In this document: in pieces, positions 33,374 through 44,044 of the stretch
Layout of the letters: each line of letters begins with the position of its first letter
Numbering within the stretch: the stretch's first letter is position 1
Assembly: GCA_949358305.1 (NCBI GenBank)
Contig: OX442314.1
Location: 60,707,369 to 60,771,368 of the forward strand
From: Strigamia acuminata
Lineage: Eukaryota > Arthropoda > Chilopoda > Geophilomorpha > Linotaeniidae
Reading direction: 5' to 3'
DNA length: 64,000 nt
Position numbers and translations under genes: made by a program
Notes under the pieces: model-generated
The model's input: only the letters and a program-made list of their open reading frames with translations
Database searches by the model: none
Told to the model about the DNA's origin: nothing

Positions 33374-33519
33374 TTTTAGACTGAAACTTTCAGATCAATT
33401 TAATAGTGATTAACAACGCACACACATTTCACTTTGAATACCGGAGACAGATTTGGGAGGCAGATTTGTAAAACGCACAAACCACTAGATCATAGCTAAC
33501 AAAATTTTTTTCTCCCCAG

Positions 33520-33890
33520 ATTACCATACATAGACTAAGTGCAACATCCCATGTGCAACACTTCTCAATCAGCAAAAAACGACTGATTATATCTACAAAA
33601 AGACTTTTCTGGACACAAATGTAAAAGACGCATGTCAATGTCACATTCCCTGCAAAGAAGCTAAGTATTCTAGCTTGGCACAACCAACCCGTCAGAGCAG
33701 TCCTCATGGCAATGTAATAACCCATTTTTTTGAAACAAACAAAATTCAAATATTTATTGACCAGCTTGAATATGACATTATCTCGTTCATATGCGACATC
33801 GGAAATATTTTAAGTTTATCGCTAGGTCTGTCAATATTGAGTGTGGCTAGAAAAATAGAAAAACTAATTTTTCAACATCACCAACAATAA
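33520..33890 (+). pseudogene. last exon of the second DEG/ENaC copy, disrupted
   Basis: After a TCTCCCCAG acceptor (33519) the exon reads LPYID then a TAA (33536), then the homologous CNTS and a TGA (33584). The frame then changes and continues DACQCHIPCKEAKYSS with the CxCxxxC motif, and TM2 with the pore signature ILSLSLGLSILSVARK before a TAA at 33888-33890. Residue by residue it follows the last exon at 25619, including LPY/LPF, CNTS and G-x-S. Two stops and a frameshift mean it cannot encode a full channel. It ends a gene whose earlier exons lie at 26113-27457, across an intron of about 6 kb. Confidence 0.8.
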
Positions 33891-34149
33891 TATCATTCGA
33901 ATGGGTTTTGAAAGCATTACCTCACATATTTACCTAAATTTTCTGAATATTGTTCATTTACACACAAATATTTGATAGGAATTAGTGAAATTAGACTCAA
34001 ATACAAAGTGATGCCACCTATTTCATGCAATTCTAACAAAAATCACGAGCAATTTATTCCTGGATAAATCACAATAATAATTCATTAACTTTTTAAATAT
34101 TTATCCTATTTTAATTGCAATTACAATTTGATCTCGTTTATTAGTGAAC

Positions 34150-34264
34150 CATTTTGCTTCTTTGACAATGGCCGACGTGCATGACAAGTTGGTCGTGCAC
34201 TAAATAAACTACTAAAGTTAAGTTTTCACCGAAATTCGTCTTTATTCGACTCCAAAACACTACA
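34150..34264 (+). repeat. end of a copia LTR and start of the second copia element
   Basis: The sequence before the primer-binding site ends CACTACA, as an LTR should. The upstream boundary is unclear and the matching 3' LTR was not found, so the extent is a guess. Confidence 0.4.
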
Positions 34265-34265
34265 T

Positions 34266-34280
34266 TGGTAGCAGAGGATG
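34266..34280 (+). promoter_or_regulatory. primer-binding site of the second copia element
   Basis: TGGTAGCAGAGGATG, one base after the LTR end, with the same first 12 bases as the site of the other copia element at 22981-22995. Confidence 0.7.
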
Positions 34281-34754
34281 GTTCTGCTTGCCGTTTTAAA
34301 GGAATTAAAACGAAATCAACGCGACGACGTTGGAAACTGGCGGGCAGAATCATCACGATCTACACCGGTTAGGGATAACATCGCGAAACGAGGTTAATTG
34401 TGCCAAGGACTGAACTGGCACAAACTAAGTTAAGTTATTCGAATTTATTGGACGACAAAAGTGCATATAAGTCCATTTATATTCTAATTAGCGGTGTTTA
34501 ATCCACAACAGTGCCAGAGTCGAATTATCGTCGGAAATTATCGTCGAATTCTTTCGGAAAGAAAAAGCGTACGTCGGTGAAACGTGAACGGCGATTGGCG
34601 ATTGATACGAGCATTCTGCGAGGACGTATTACGGACGTTTTGTCATTCGTGTGCCTGGAATCAAACTAGGCACAAATACAGCTAAGTATTTTTTTGATTT
34701 GTTTGGGAAATAAATCGTTTGATACGAGAATTTATTATTCAAGGCTGATACAAA

Positions 34755-36653
34755 ATGGCGTCCAACGATGGCGGAATAGCAAACGTTGCTACGGTCGAAA
34801 AATTAACGAATTCTAACTACTTAATATGACGCATGAAGGTGCGAGGGATTCTACGCGTTAAAGAGCTTTGGGATGAAGCCATAATTGGAGTGGAACCAGC
34901 CAAACCAGTCGACCCAACAGATGCCAAATATGATGAAGAGCTGAAAAAATGGAAAGAGTGGGACAAAAAGAATTCCCAAGCTTTGACAGTAATTGCGCTC
35001 ACATTATCGACGCAACAGGCGATGCGCTACTCAAAAGAAGAAAATGCCAAGATTTTATGGGATAAAATCGAAGCGCACATGACCGGACGGATCGAGGACC
35101 AGAAAATAGATCTCACTTTCGAATTGGCCCAATTACGAATGGGCAAAACGAAGGACGTGGATACGTATATGGACCGGTCAGAGGCTTTGTCTACAAAGAG
35201 CGCTGAATTAGGCAAGGTATTAACGGACAGAGAGATGGCATCTTACATTTTACACGGTCTTAAGTCGGAATATAACATTGTGAAGAAAGCATTAAATGCA
35301 AATAAGTCGCTGACTTTGGATGAGATTAGAGCGCAATTGAAACAAGAAGAGCGAGAAATGCGCCGAGGCAACAACAATGAAGCAGGCCGAGAAAATTTAA
35401 CAGAAAGCGCTTATAAAGCAAAGAAAAGGGAAGGGATAAAATGTTTCAACTGCAATAAGCCTGGCCATTTCGCACGCGACTGTTGGCGCCCTAAAACGAA
35501 TAAGAATCGTACGGACGAAGCAAAGTCAAAACCGTCTCCACAAGGTCGAGGCAACACGAAGAAGGAGGAAGCGGCCGTTGCAGATGAGCCCACGTTCCAG
35601 TTCACATTTCATGTTTTGCAGATGGCGAATGAGCCGGAGTATGAACCAGAATGCGCACAAATATCGTTGGAATGGATGCTGGACTCCGGGGCGTCCAGCC
35701 ACATGACGTCACGTAAGGAGAAGTTTACCGAGCTTGACGACGAAGTGCAAACCATTGGTTTGGCGGGAGAAGGAATAGTATTAGCAGCGCAGGGCATAGG
35801 TGAAATGGAACTTCGGACGGAAAAAGCGAAAATCAAGTTAGAAAACGTTTTATATGTTCCAAAACTTAAAACACACCTTCTATCAGTACCGAAGATAGTG
35901 GATAGTGGGTGCAAAGTTCTATGCACGAAGAATGTTGCTCAAATACTAACACCAAACGATGAAGTTATGATGGAAGCCCAACGCCGGGAGGATTCGTTTA
36001 TTTTGAAAGAACGTACGAAGAAATCGCCGGAGCGAGCCCAATTGGCAACACAAGAGCTATGGCATAAGCGATTGGCACATGTCAATTACCGTACGCTGTT
36101 ACAAATGAATAAACAAGAAATCGTGCGAGGTTTAAGGATGAAAGAAGACAAAATCTCAACATGTGAAGCCTGTATTAAAGGAAAAACGTCGGCAAAGCCA
36201 CACAAGACAGTAAAGGGACCGCAATCCTCCAGAAAACTTAAGTTATTGCATTTGGACCTGATGGGGCCCATCGACCCATCGTCATATGGGGATGGAAGCT
36301 ACGTTTTGACAATAGTTGATGATTTTAGCAGGAAGATTTTCATCAAGATTTTGAAGAACAAAGCTCAAACTTCAGAAGAACTTCAGAGTTTTATCACCGA
36401 GCAAGAAGCGCAAACGGGATTAATTCTCAAGAAAGTACGAAGCGATAACGGGGGAGAATTTATAGCTTCTTCGTTGGCAGTTTTTCAAGAAGAAAGGTAC
36501 ACAACATCAATTCACGACTCCTTATTTGCCAGAATCCAATGGAATTTCCAAACGTTCGAACCGCACAATAATGGAAGCAGCCAGAACTATGTTATTGGAA
36601 TCGAAATTACCAAGAAAATTCTGGGCACAAGCTGCTCACGCAGCAGTACATAA
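34755..36653 (+). pseudogene. second copia element: Gag, protease, integrase start
   Basis: The natural start is the ATG at 34755 (MASNDGGIANVATVEKL); a TGA replaces the conserved Trp after NSNYLI, so the open part starts at 34833. Domains in order: Gag helical core (AKILWDKIEAHM, TDREMASYILHGL), CCHC knuckle CFNCNKPGHFARDC, protease WMLDSGASSHMTS, integrase zinc domain (LWHKRLAHVNYRTLL...CEACIKGK), and the D...D part of the core (LHLDLMGP, RSDNGGEF). A frameshift near 36515 moves the catalytic glutamate to another frame (36526-36906). Confidence 0.9.
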
Positions 36654-36906
36654 GAGGAATTTTTGCATGTCCACCGTGCATGGAAAGAGTCCAGAAGAAG
36701 TTTGGACAGGCCAAAAGCCTACGGTGGTATATTTGAAAAGGTTCGGATGCGTCGCGAATGTTCTGAAACCTAAATTCCAACGCACGAAGTTGGATGCAAA
36801 AACTCAGAAAGGGATTTTTGTGGGATACGCATTAAACCAAAAAAACCTACAGAATATTTATCCTCAAAATGGAGCGCATCATGGTGACACGAGATGTACA
36901 CTTTGA
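36526..36906 (+). pseudogene. second copia element: integrase continuation, then truncation
   Basis: Reads NGISKRSNRTIMEAARTMLL (catalytic region) and KRFGCVANVLKP, QKGIFVGYA. The coding similarity ends at about 36900; reverse transcriptase, RNase H and 3' LTR are missing, so the element is truncated by about half. Confidence 0.85.
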
Positions 36907-37103
36907 AGAGGATAAATTGTCCGTCATCACTTTCTCTTCTATACACGTCGGGTGGCATTTGGACGGCGGCTACGGCCAAACGCTACCAATACGTTACCTC
37001 GTATTTATTCGTGTTACCTCGATCTAAATGTTCAAAATCCGAGGAGTTTTTGTTCCACTGAACAAAAACACTTGGGGGGGGGTCTCTTATTTGAAGCACA
37101 TAA

Positions 37104-37560
37104 AGCCTGTCTCTTGATTAACCAATCAGCGAGGAGCAGACAACGGGAATCAGTCTTCAGCCTTAATCACCAATGAATGGGCATGCGTATTGAGGGCCAA
37201 TGAACGTGCTTGGTCAGGTAAAAACATCTTCAGAAAGCCTGTCTCTTGACTAACCAATCAGCGAGGAGCAGACAACGGGAATCAGTCTTCAGCCTTAATC
37301 ACCAATGAATGGGCATGCGCATTGAGGGCCAATGAATGCGCTTGGTCAGGTAAAAACATCTCTAGAAAGCCTGTCCCTTGATTGACCAATCAGCGAGGAG
37401 CAGACAACGGGAATCAGTCTTTAGCCTTAACCACCAATGAATGGGCATGCCATTGAGTACAAATGAATGCACTTGGTCAGGTAAAAATATCTCCAGAAAG
37501 CCTGTCTATCGATTGAACAATCAGCTAGGAACAGACAACGGGAATCATTTTTCAGCCTTA
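37104..37560. repeat. 132-bp tandem repeat, about 3.5 copies
   Basis: Copies begin with AGCCTGTC at 37104, 37236, 37368 and 37499 (spacing 132, 132, 131). Each carries CCAATCAGCGAGGAGCAGAC and CACCAATGAATGGGCATG. The last copy is incomplete and more diverged. It directly follows the truncated copia element. Confidence 0.9.
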
Positions 37561-37759
37561 ATTACTAATGTGGTTTTTGTCCCAGAGAAAAAAAACATAG
37601 AGTGTGTTCCGACTTGAAGCACAGCACATGGGGCTCCTATTTGAAGCACAGCCCGGTATTCAATATTAGGTTTCTAGAGCCAATGATAGCAGATTGCCAA
37701 TATTTGATAATTTTTGACACTTTTGAATTTAAAATTTAAAATCCAAAATCTAAATACAA

Positions 37760-38180
37760 AATTTATAAAACAATTTTGGGAATTTTTAAGCATCTTTAGA
37801 GAATTTGGTAGAATTGGAAAGAAATTGATATAATGTGACCCCACGAGTCATAAAAAAGCGGAATTTGGCAGAAAATGCCAAAATTTGCAAATGGTGAAAA
37901 TATTCAAAAGTGCCAAAAATTGGCAAATTTTGGCAAAATCGAAAAATTGAGCTAAGTATGAACACATTGCTCAAATTTTGCTATCTGATTGATAGATTGG
38001 GACCTTTTCTGAAAAATTTATCCGAAATTTGTAAAACAATTTTGGGAATTTTTAAGCATTTTTAGAGAATTTGGTAGAATTGGAAAGAAATTGATATAAT
38101 GTGATCCCACGAGTCATAAAAAAGCGGAATTTGACAGAAAATGCCAAAATTTGCAAATGGCGAAAATATTCAAAAGTGCC
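37760..38180. repeat. ~150-bp block repeated with 265-bp offset
   Basis: AAACAATTTTGGGAATTTTTAAGC to GCAAATGG(T/C)GAAAATATTC occurs at about 37767 and 38032 with only a few differences (ACCCC/ATCCC, TTGGCAG/TTGACAG). No coding potential. Confidence 0.75.
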
Positions 38181-38199
38181 GCGACCGAGGCGACACCAG

Positions 38200-38296
38200 T
38201 GGAGGGGGAAAATGTTAATGTGAAGAGAGGTTGTGGTGAGATGTTTGTTAAAAATTATTGCCGAGGAAAATGTTAATGTGAAGAGAGGCTGTGGTG
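38200..38296. repeat. possible polypurine tract and LTR start, duplicated phrase
   Basis: GTGGAGGGGGAAAATGTTAA looks like a polypurine tract followed by TGTT, the usual start of a copia LTR. AAAATGTTAATGTGAAGAGA recurs about 60 bases on. No matching LTR partner was found. Confidence 0.35.
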
Positions 38297-38319
38297 AGAT
38301 ATAGTTATATTATGTTATT

Positions 38320-38321
<2 letters not shown>

Positions 38322-38366
<45 letters not shown>

Positions 38367-38369
38367 ATA
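38322..38369. repeat. TA microsatellite
   Basis: Alternating TA for about 40 bases, ending TGTATGTATATAC. Confidence 0.9.
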
Positions 38370-38732
38370 CGTGTCGGACCAACTGAAAACCAAGGTCGCA
38401 TTCTCATTGGCTCGAATGCTGATCTTATCTGTGTCTGGCACCACAAGCCTTTTGCACAAATCGCTAACTCCATCGAGAACATTTTTATTTGTAACTCCCT
38501 AGTCCAAACGCTTATTCTGAACGCCTAAAGGGAGGGTTGGAGAATCCAAACTATAATAATTGAGAAATGAGTTTATAATTTCTGTGTGTGGGGTTATCGA
38601 TGTACGTGCGACTTCGATGTACCACGAGGAAATTCCAGGATACCTCCTGTTGTAACCCTCAATAACACACCCATTAGTCTTGTGTCTTCGAGGAAAGAGT
38701 CGAAATCTTAAACTGTACGTTATTCTATACCA

Positions 38733-38852
38733 ACAATATTGTGCCACAGGACTGAGACACAAAGTTGAACAAACAATATTGTGCCACAGGACTGAGATAC
38801 AAAGTTGAACAAACAATATTGTGCCACAGGACTGAGACACAAAGTTGAACAA
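38733..38852. repeat. 40-bp tandem repeat, three copies
   Basis: Unit AACAATATTGTGCCACAGGA CTGAGACACAAAGTTGAACA, three times with one C/T change in the middle copy. Confidence 0.9.
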
Positions 38853-40029
38853 AGTGAGAAAAAGTGTAACACACCGTGCAACGGGCGATTGCGATTTGGG
38901 ACGCACAAATTGGTGCAAATGCAACGTGCGATTTGGGAGGGACAAGGGGGTCACTATTATCTATTACTTTCCATTTGCGCCATTTTTCATCATGTAGATT
39001 TCCTTATGAAGTAGTTTACTGATTTAATGGCGTTTTTCTACCGACACTTTGTCTAATCCAGTCATTTAGAAGAAACATTTTAAAGAAAACATGTAAAAAA
39101 TCCACTGGTGAACATCCTGACCACCACACCGCTTGCGCCTGTTGCAACGTGCCAACTGTCATTTCTATCAATATCCACACAATTGGGCCTCGAGTTGAAA
39201 TTTGTATGTTGTACTTAAGGTCTGCAGATGAGGAAATGTGTTGAGCGCAACGTCGACCTCTTTAACTGTCGCTACTATTACCGAAGCATATGCTAATGCA
39301 TGTTAAATTCTTTTTTGTATTTTTGTATGACCCGTCTTGCACGGGTCGTTCTTGGAATTCCGGTTAAATCAGCGATTCCGCCCTTCAAAATAAGCTAAGA
39401 TAATAAGATAGCAGCCAATTATCTCATCTTATCTCTTACTGGGACACGTTTTCACATTATGCCCTGTAAGAAAACAAAATAGTTACTCTTTCCTGTCCAA
39501 TCCAAGTATATAGAAGAGAGAGAATAGAATATGGGCCAATTCCAATTCCAATTCCAATTCCAATACCAACGATCTCACCGCTGTTTAGTTTACGTAGATC
39601 TGTACTGCACATTTATGTGGTGAGCGACGGGAGAGTAGGCTAATAATCAGTAAATTAGCTGTCGGGGTTACAATCTAGAATCCGGCTCCTCAATGTAGCT
39701 CATTTCCTTAACCTATTTGTTGACATATGTTGTCGTGCTGATGTGGGCACCAGCACGTGGAGTGTCGATCTCTGAAAAGTCGTCTCGAGCCATTGCAGAA
39801 CGTACCAAACCGTCTTGAGCCACTGCAGGACGTATCAAACGACTGAGCTAAAGGAGACGCATTTTTTGGATTTGGCTCTTATACTATTATCCCAATCACG
39901 TACTTCCGGCCCGCTTTACATCTAATTAGATGTCATTGTGGCTCTGTCAAAGGTGGCAGGATATGTCTCCACATTTTTGTTTAAATCTTCTTCATTTTCT
40001 CCACGTTCAATTTCTTCAAATATAAGTTC
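38853..40029. other. no gene recognised; short hairpin and an AATTCC run
   Basis: GACCCGTCTTGCACGGGTC at 39338-39356 is a small perfect hairpin. AATTCC is repeated about six times at 39536-39570. Short stretches around 39780-39840 are duplicated (CTCGAGCCATTGCAGAACG / CTTGAGCCACTGCAGGACG). No coding feature. Confidence 0.4.
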
Positions 40030-40660
40030 AATTGAAACTATACCAAACTATACCAAACTATACTTATATTTATATTGATAACCAACAGGGTGGAATGGCC
40101 GCCACCTCCATTAAAACAATTTATATAGTTCAATGGTTTTCGGCAATTATCGTTACTCGGCATTTCATCGGCCAATTTCAAATAGACGAGCTCCTCATAA
40201 AACACTTGCTCCTCATAAAACACTTGCTCGATCATCCATGTTGTCATAAAGATATGCACTCTTGATATCCAGTAATAGAATGGTATCCAGTAATAGAATG
40301 GCAGGGTGGACAAGGGCCAAAGTGTTACTAGCTGCATTCAAAAACTCTAAAACAATAATAACATTGATCTACATTATGCTTTCAACCGAGCATATTACTA
40401 AGAGGCACATAATACTATGCTTGATGTGCAGTTTCGATTTGATCATTGCCAAATGCCATTTGCGGTCAAGTATCTCTGGAATTAAGTATCTCTGGAATTA
40501 CGAGCGACGTTTAAAATCATACAAAAATACGTTGAAAATCATACAAAAATACGGACCATCCACCTTGCATGCAATTCAAGGTAATTTTATTAATCAATAA
40601 TTAATATTAATCACGGAGTATTAATTAATATTTTTTTTAATTAATAATTTTTTTTAATTA
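40030..40660. repeat. stretch with many short two- or three-fold duplications
   Basis: Adjacent duplications include ACTATACCAA (three times), CTCCTCATAAAACACTTG (twice), TATCCAGTAATAGAATGG (twice), AAGTATCTCTGGAATTA (twice) and AAAATCATACAAAAATACG (twice). They suggest a local tendency for slippage. No gene is supported. Confidence 0.6.
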
Positions 40661-40669
40661 ATAATCTTT

Positions 40670-41080
40670 TTGGCTGCCGGGGTTCTGCCTAACTACAATG
40701 CGAAAACCAATGGAAAAGACTCGAAGCCGACGACAGTGGAGGCCGACGGAGACGCGACGTCAGTGGAGGAGGCCGACGGAGACGCGACGCCAGTGGAGGA
40801 GGCCGACGGAAACGCGACGCCAGTGGAGGAGGCCGACGGAGACGCGACGCCAGTGGAGGAGGCCGACGGAGACGCGACGCCAGTGGAGGAGGCCGACGAA
40901 GACGCGACGCCAGTGGAGGAGGCCGGCGGAGACGCGACGCCAGTGGAGGAGGCCGACGGAGACGCGACGCCAGTGGAGGAAGCCGACGGAGACGCGACGC
41001 CAGTGGAGGAAGCCGACGGAGACGCGATGAACAATATCTTCTTCCGAACAATATCTTCTTCCGAACGAGATAAATACTGA
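40670..41080 (+). repeat. 30-bp minisatellite, about ten copies (open in several frames)
   Basis: Unit GAGGCCGACGGAGACGCGAC GCCAGTGGAG, 40733-41030. Because 30 is a multiple of three and the unit has no stops, it is open on both strands; in the + frame it would give a repeated EADGDATPVE decapeptide within a 136-codon frame beginning near 40670. No upstream exon, promoter or homologue supports a gene, so it is listed as repeat with a possible low-complexity acidic protein. Base composition (GC-rich) differs strongly from the AT-rich flanks. Confidence 0.75.
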
Positions 41081-41435
41081 TAAAAAGGATGCCAATTCAG
41101 TTTTTTTTTAAAACAATACTTTCGCTTTCAATATTGTCATTATAAAACTTTCCACGTGTCCCCACCAGGGTTTGTCTTTTAATCGAGAATGCTGGTCGCC
41201 ACAAAAAGTAACGAATACGGTACCGCCATTTATTTCCTTTATTTCCTTTAAGGACTCGGTCACTGTCGTTAGTTACACCGGCCCATAGCTTCTCCCTTCT
41301 TGCCTTCTAGCTGCCTGAGGCCTCATTGTGGCTCCTCATTGTGGGTCCTCATTGTGGCTCGTTTACTTTGCCATACATTTCTAACTTGTTGTGTTTACAA
41401 TCTAGAATCTGCTTTAATTCGGAGCCTGGAATGGT

Positions 41436-41954
41436 AGCCGTTAATGACGTATACGGACAATGACGTATACGGAGAAATTACGCTTGAATACGGGGAAATT
41501 ACAACGCTTGTATACGGGGAAATTACGCTTTCTAAACGGGGAAATTACGCTTTCTAAACAGGAGAAATTACGCTTTCTAAACAGGAGAAATTACGCTTTC
41601 TAAACAGGGGAAATTACGCTTTCTAAACGGGGAAATTACGCTTTCTAAACGGGGGAAATTACGCTTTCTAAACGAGGGAAATTACGCTTTCTAAACGAGG
41701 GAAATTACGCTTTCTAAACGAGGGAAATTACGCTTTCTAAACGAGGGAAATTACGCTTTCTAAACGAGGGAAATTACGCTTTCTAAACGAGGGAAATTAC
41801 GCTTTCTAAACGAGGGAAAATTACGCTTTCTAAACGGGGGAAATTACGCTTTCTAAATGGGGGAAATTACGCTTTCTAAACGGGGGAAATTACGCTTTCT
41901 AAACGGGGGAAATTACGCTTTCTAAACGGGGGAAATTACGCTTTCTAAACGATT
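41436..41954. repeat. 24-bp minisatellite, about twenty copies
   Basis: Unit GAAATTACGCTTTCTAAACG followed by (A/G)GG or GGG. The number of G varies from two to five between units, giving lengths of 23-26. The first units (41436-41520) are diverged and read GTATACGG / GAATACGG instead of TCTAAACGG. Confidence 0.95.
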
Positions 41955-42015
41955 TCCACGTGACCTGATTTTCGAACATTTGCACTAGTGCAATTATCGC
42001 ACATTGAAACTGGAT

Positions 42016-42050
42016 TATTATTATAATAATAATAATAATAATAATAATTA
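42016..42050. repeat. AAT microsatellite
   Basis: TTATTATAATAATAATAATA continuing in ATAATAATTA, just inside the intron that follows the minus-strand PARP exon. Confidence 0.9.
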
Positions 42051-42054
42051 AAAC

Positions 42055-42186
42055 GTACATGCTCCCCAACGCAACCTCGCACAACATCATCAGTCCGATC
42101 GGATTGGATTTGTCGGTGTAACAGTAGCCGGCACTTTTCGACACCATATCGGCGAAATAAACACCTTTGCCGAACATGTAACCGGA
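42055..42186 (-). pseudogene. PARP1: PARP1-like catalytic exon (minus strand)
   Basis: 132 bases between a TTTTTTTAG acceptor (42187 side) and a GT donor (42054). It encodes [20 protein letters not shown] and [20 protein letters not shown], the NAD+-binding core of the ADP-ribosyltransferase fold of PARP1/2, with the Tyr and Ser of the Y-F-A-D-M-x-S-K-S segment intact. It is the only minus-strand PARP exon here. The neighbouring PARP exons lie on the plus strand, so the gene is rearranged or the pieces are copies. Assigning to PARP1 rather than PARP2 rests on similarity of the next exons. Confidence 0.8.
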
Positions 42187-42222
42187 CTAAAAAAAGATAA
42201 AAGTTAAAAACACGGTTAAATA

Positions 42223-42260
42223 CCGGTGCTCCCATAAAATAAGAAATTGAGATCTCCGTG
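42223..42260. repeat. 38-bp direct repeat, copy 1
   Basis: CCGGTGCTCCCATAAAATAA to GAGATCTCCGTG. Exact copy at 43078-43115. Together they bracket 855 bp containing the plus-strand PARP exons. Confidence 0.9.
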
Positions 42261-42298
42261 CATAAACTTCTCTCGATAACGAAGAAATTATTAAACAG

Positions 42299-42422
42299 AA
42301 AATTGAAATGTTGGACAACTTGTTGGAAATCGAAGTCGCGTACAGTTTGCTGCAGGGCGAGGACGACGGCTCGAAGGACCCCATCGATGCCCATTACGAG
42401 AAACTCAAAACCGACATTGAAG
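42299..42422 (+). pseudogene. PARP1: PARP1-like helical-domain exon (plus strand)
   Basis: After an AAACAG acceptor (42298) it encodes [18 protein letters not shown] and [19 protein letters not shown], typical of the PARP1 regulatory helical domain that precedes the catalytic core. It ends at a GTAAAA donor. Confidence 0.85.
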
Positions 42423-42483
42423 TAAAAAATAAAATAAATGAAAATATTTCTTTGTTTTGCTTAATTTGAAATTTTATTTCAGG

Positions 42484-42587
42484 TTCTTGATCGTAAATCC
42501 AAAGAATTTGATTTGATTAAGAAATACGTGAAGAACACTCACGATAGAACGCACAACCAATACGGATTGGAGATAATCCATTTCTGC
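42484..42587 (+). pseudogene. PARP1: PARP1-like next exon (plus strand)
   Basis: Following a TTATTTCAG acceptor it continues [20 protein letters not shown] and [10 protein letters not shown], the end of the helical domain and start of the catalytic domain, then a GTATGT donor. The exon with the catalytic H-G-S/T motif, which should come next, was not seen downstream to 43600. Confidence 0.8.
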
Positions 42588-42847
42588 GTATGTCCAAAAA
42601 CCTTGTGTCAAATGCTGACCCGATGCTGGCCTTAATTATTCCCAACAAATTCCCTAAAAATACAAGTGAATCTATTAAGATATCTGGCCCAGTCGTGTGA
42701 TGACCAAGTCCGGTTTGAGTGCGGCTGGAATTTGAATTTCGTTCGACACGAACTCCTCGATTTCGAGGATCTTGAGGAGTTCCGGACCACCTACTACGCA
42801 ATGTGCGTGTCTATGAGAACTGAGACCCGATGTGCGATGTCTGTACT

Positions 42848-42892
42848 CGACAGCAAATATGACAACAAGATTTGTTGTCATATTTGCTGTCG
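42848..42892. repeat. perfect 21-bp inverted repeat with 3-base spacer
   Basis: CGACAGCAAATATGACAACA A, spacer GAT, then its exact reverse complement. Reading either strand gives the same SKYDNK...CCHICC peptide, which explains similar open frames on both strands. Confidence 0.95.
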
Positions 42893-43597
42893 TTCCACAA
42901 GCTTTGCTGAGTACTTGCACGGGCCACCCAGCCCATTTCACGGGCCACCCAGCACTGCCTCGCCCTCAGTTCGCCCTCAGTTCGTAATAGAATCAAACAT
43001 ATTTCCCCCCCCACACCCTATACTGGACTTTATTTTGAATCTAAACACACTAAAGAAGAATATTACGTATTTCCAAACCGGTGCTCCCATAAAATAAGAA
43101 ATTGAGATCTCCGTGTGTAAATATGGAAATTAGAACAAGCAAATTTCCTAGATTTTTCCAAATCCAATTCCAATAAACAAGAAATTTTTAAACGCAGGTG
43201 CTAGATTTTTCTCTCTTAATATTTCCACTGTGAGTTGATTATTTCCACTGACCACCATAACATTTTTGTGCATTTTTTGTGCATTTTTGTACATTTTTGT
43301 GCATTGCATTTTTACTAGAATATTAGTTTGGTGTAACGTATAATTGAAAATGGTGGACACCTTCCAATATCTCGTCAAATGCAGACATCATGGTTCCTAT
43401 AGTAATATAAGTAGGAACGATGCGAAAGCGACAGTTCTGGCTAAAGTAGCAATCCTGGCGAAAGGGACAGGCCTGGCGACAGTAACAGTCGTGTGATAGT
43501 CGACTTTACTTAAATACTTGTTCGTAAACTTCAGGCCACGATATTCAGACCCGCAGGCCCGCGCCACACTTTTTATAAATGCAAATAAATAGGCTAT
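42893..43597. other. no gene recognised
   Basis: Contains copy 2 of the 38-bp repeat (43078-43115) and short duplications such as TTTTTGTGCATTTT (about 43267-43310). No PARP exon was found here. Confidence 0.4.
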
Positions 43598-43602
43598 GTG
43601 TG

Positions 43603-43815
43603 TGAAGAGTTCTTACAACTCGATGTCACTCTTTAATTTAGACACGGAAAACATGTTCACTCTCATTTAATGAACTCATCGTACACAACTGAATTCCAGA
43701 ATATGTGTTGCCATGGTTAGTTTCCAAACAATCACCAACCATGGCACATTGTTACAACAATCATATAATACAGTCAATTCACACTTAATAGTTAATTTAT
43801 AATCAGAATCTAACA
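43603..43815 (-). repeat. gypsy 3' LTR
   Basis: 213 bp, TG...CA on the minus strand; identical to 49137-49349. Confidence 0.95.
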
Positions 43816-43826
43816 TTCCTCCCCAG
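43816..43826 (-). promoter_or_regulatory. gypsy polypurine tract
   Basis: CTGGGGAGGAA on the minus strand, directly next to the 3' LTR. Confidence 0.85.
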
Positions 43827-44044
43827 TTACAATGTTCACAACTTGTAATTTCACACTTTTCAAATTAACCCAAATAGGCACATCTAATGATTAAAACTTC
43901 TCCAATAAAACACTTTACAATTTTCAATTTGAGCCAAGAAAACACAAACTACAATTCTTATCTCATTGCTAATAAAAACGACCTTTTTATACAATTTCAA
44001 ACAGTTTTCTTTACTTTTCACAACAACACTATTTAGCTCCATCA

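Noticed and set aside
36952-37176. Frame of 74 codons after the truncated copia
   Set aside because: Lies in the tandem-repeat region without similarity to RT or any protein.
41899-42060. Run of isoleucines after the PARP catalytic exon
   Set aside because: The AAT microsatellite in the intron read as protein; a splice donor lies before it.
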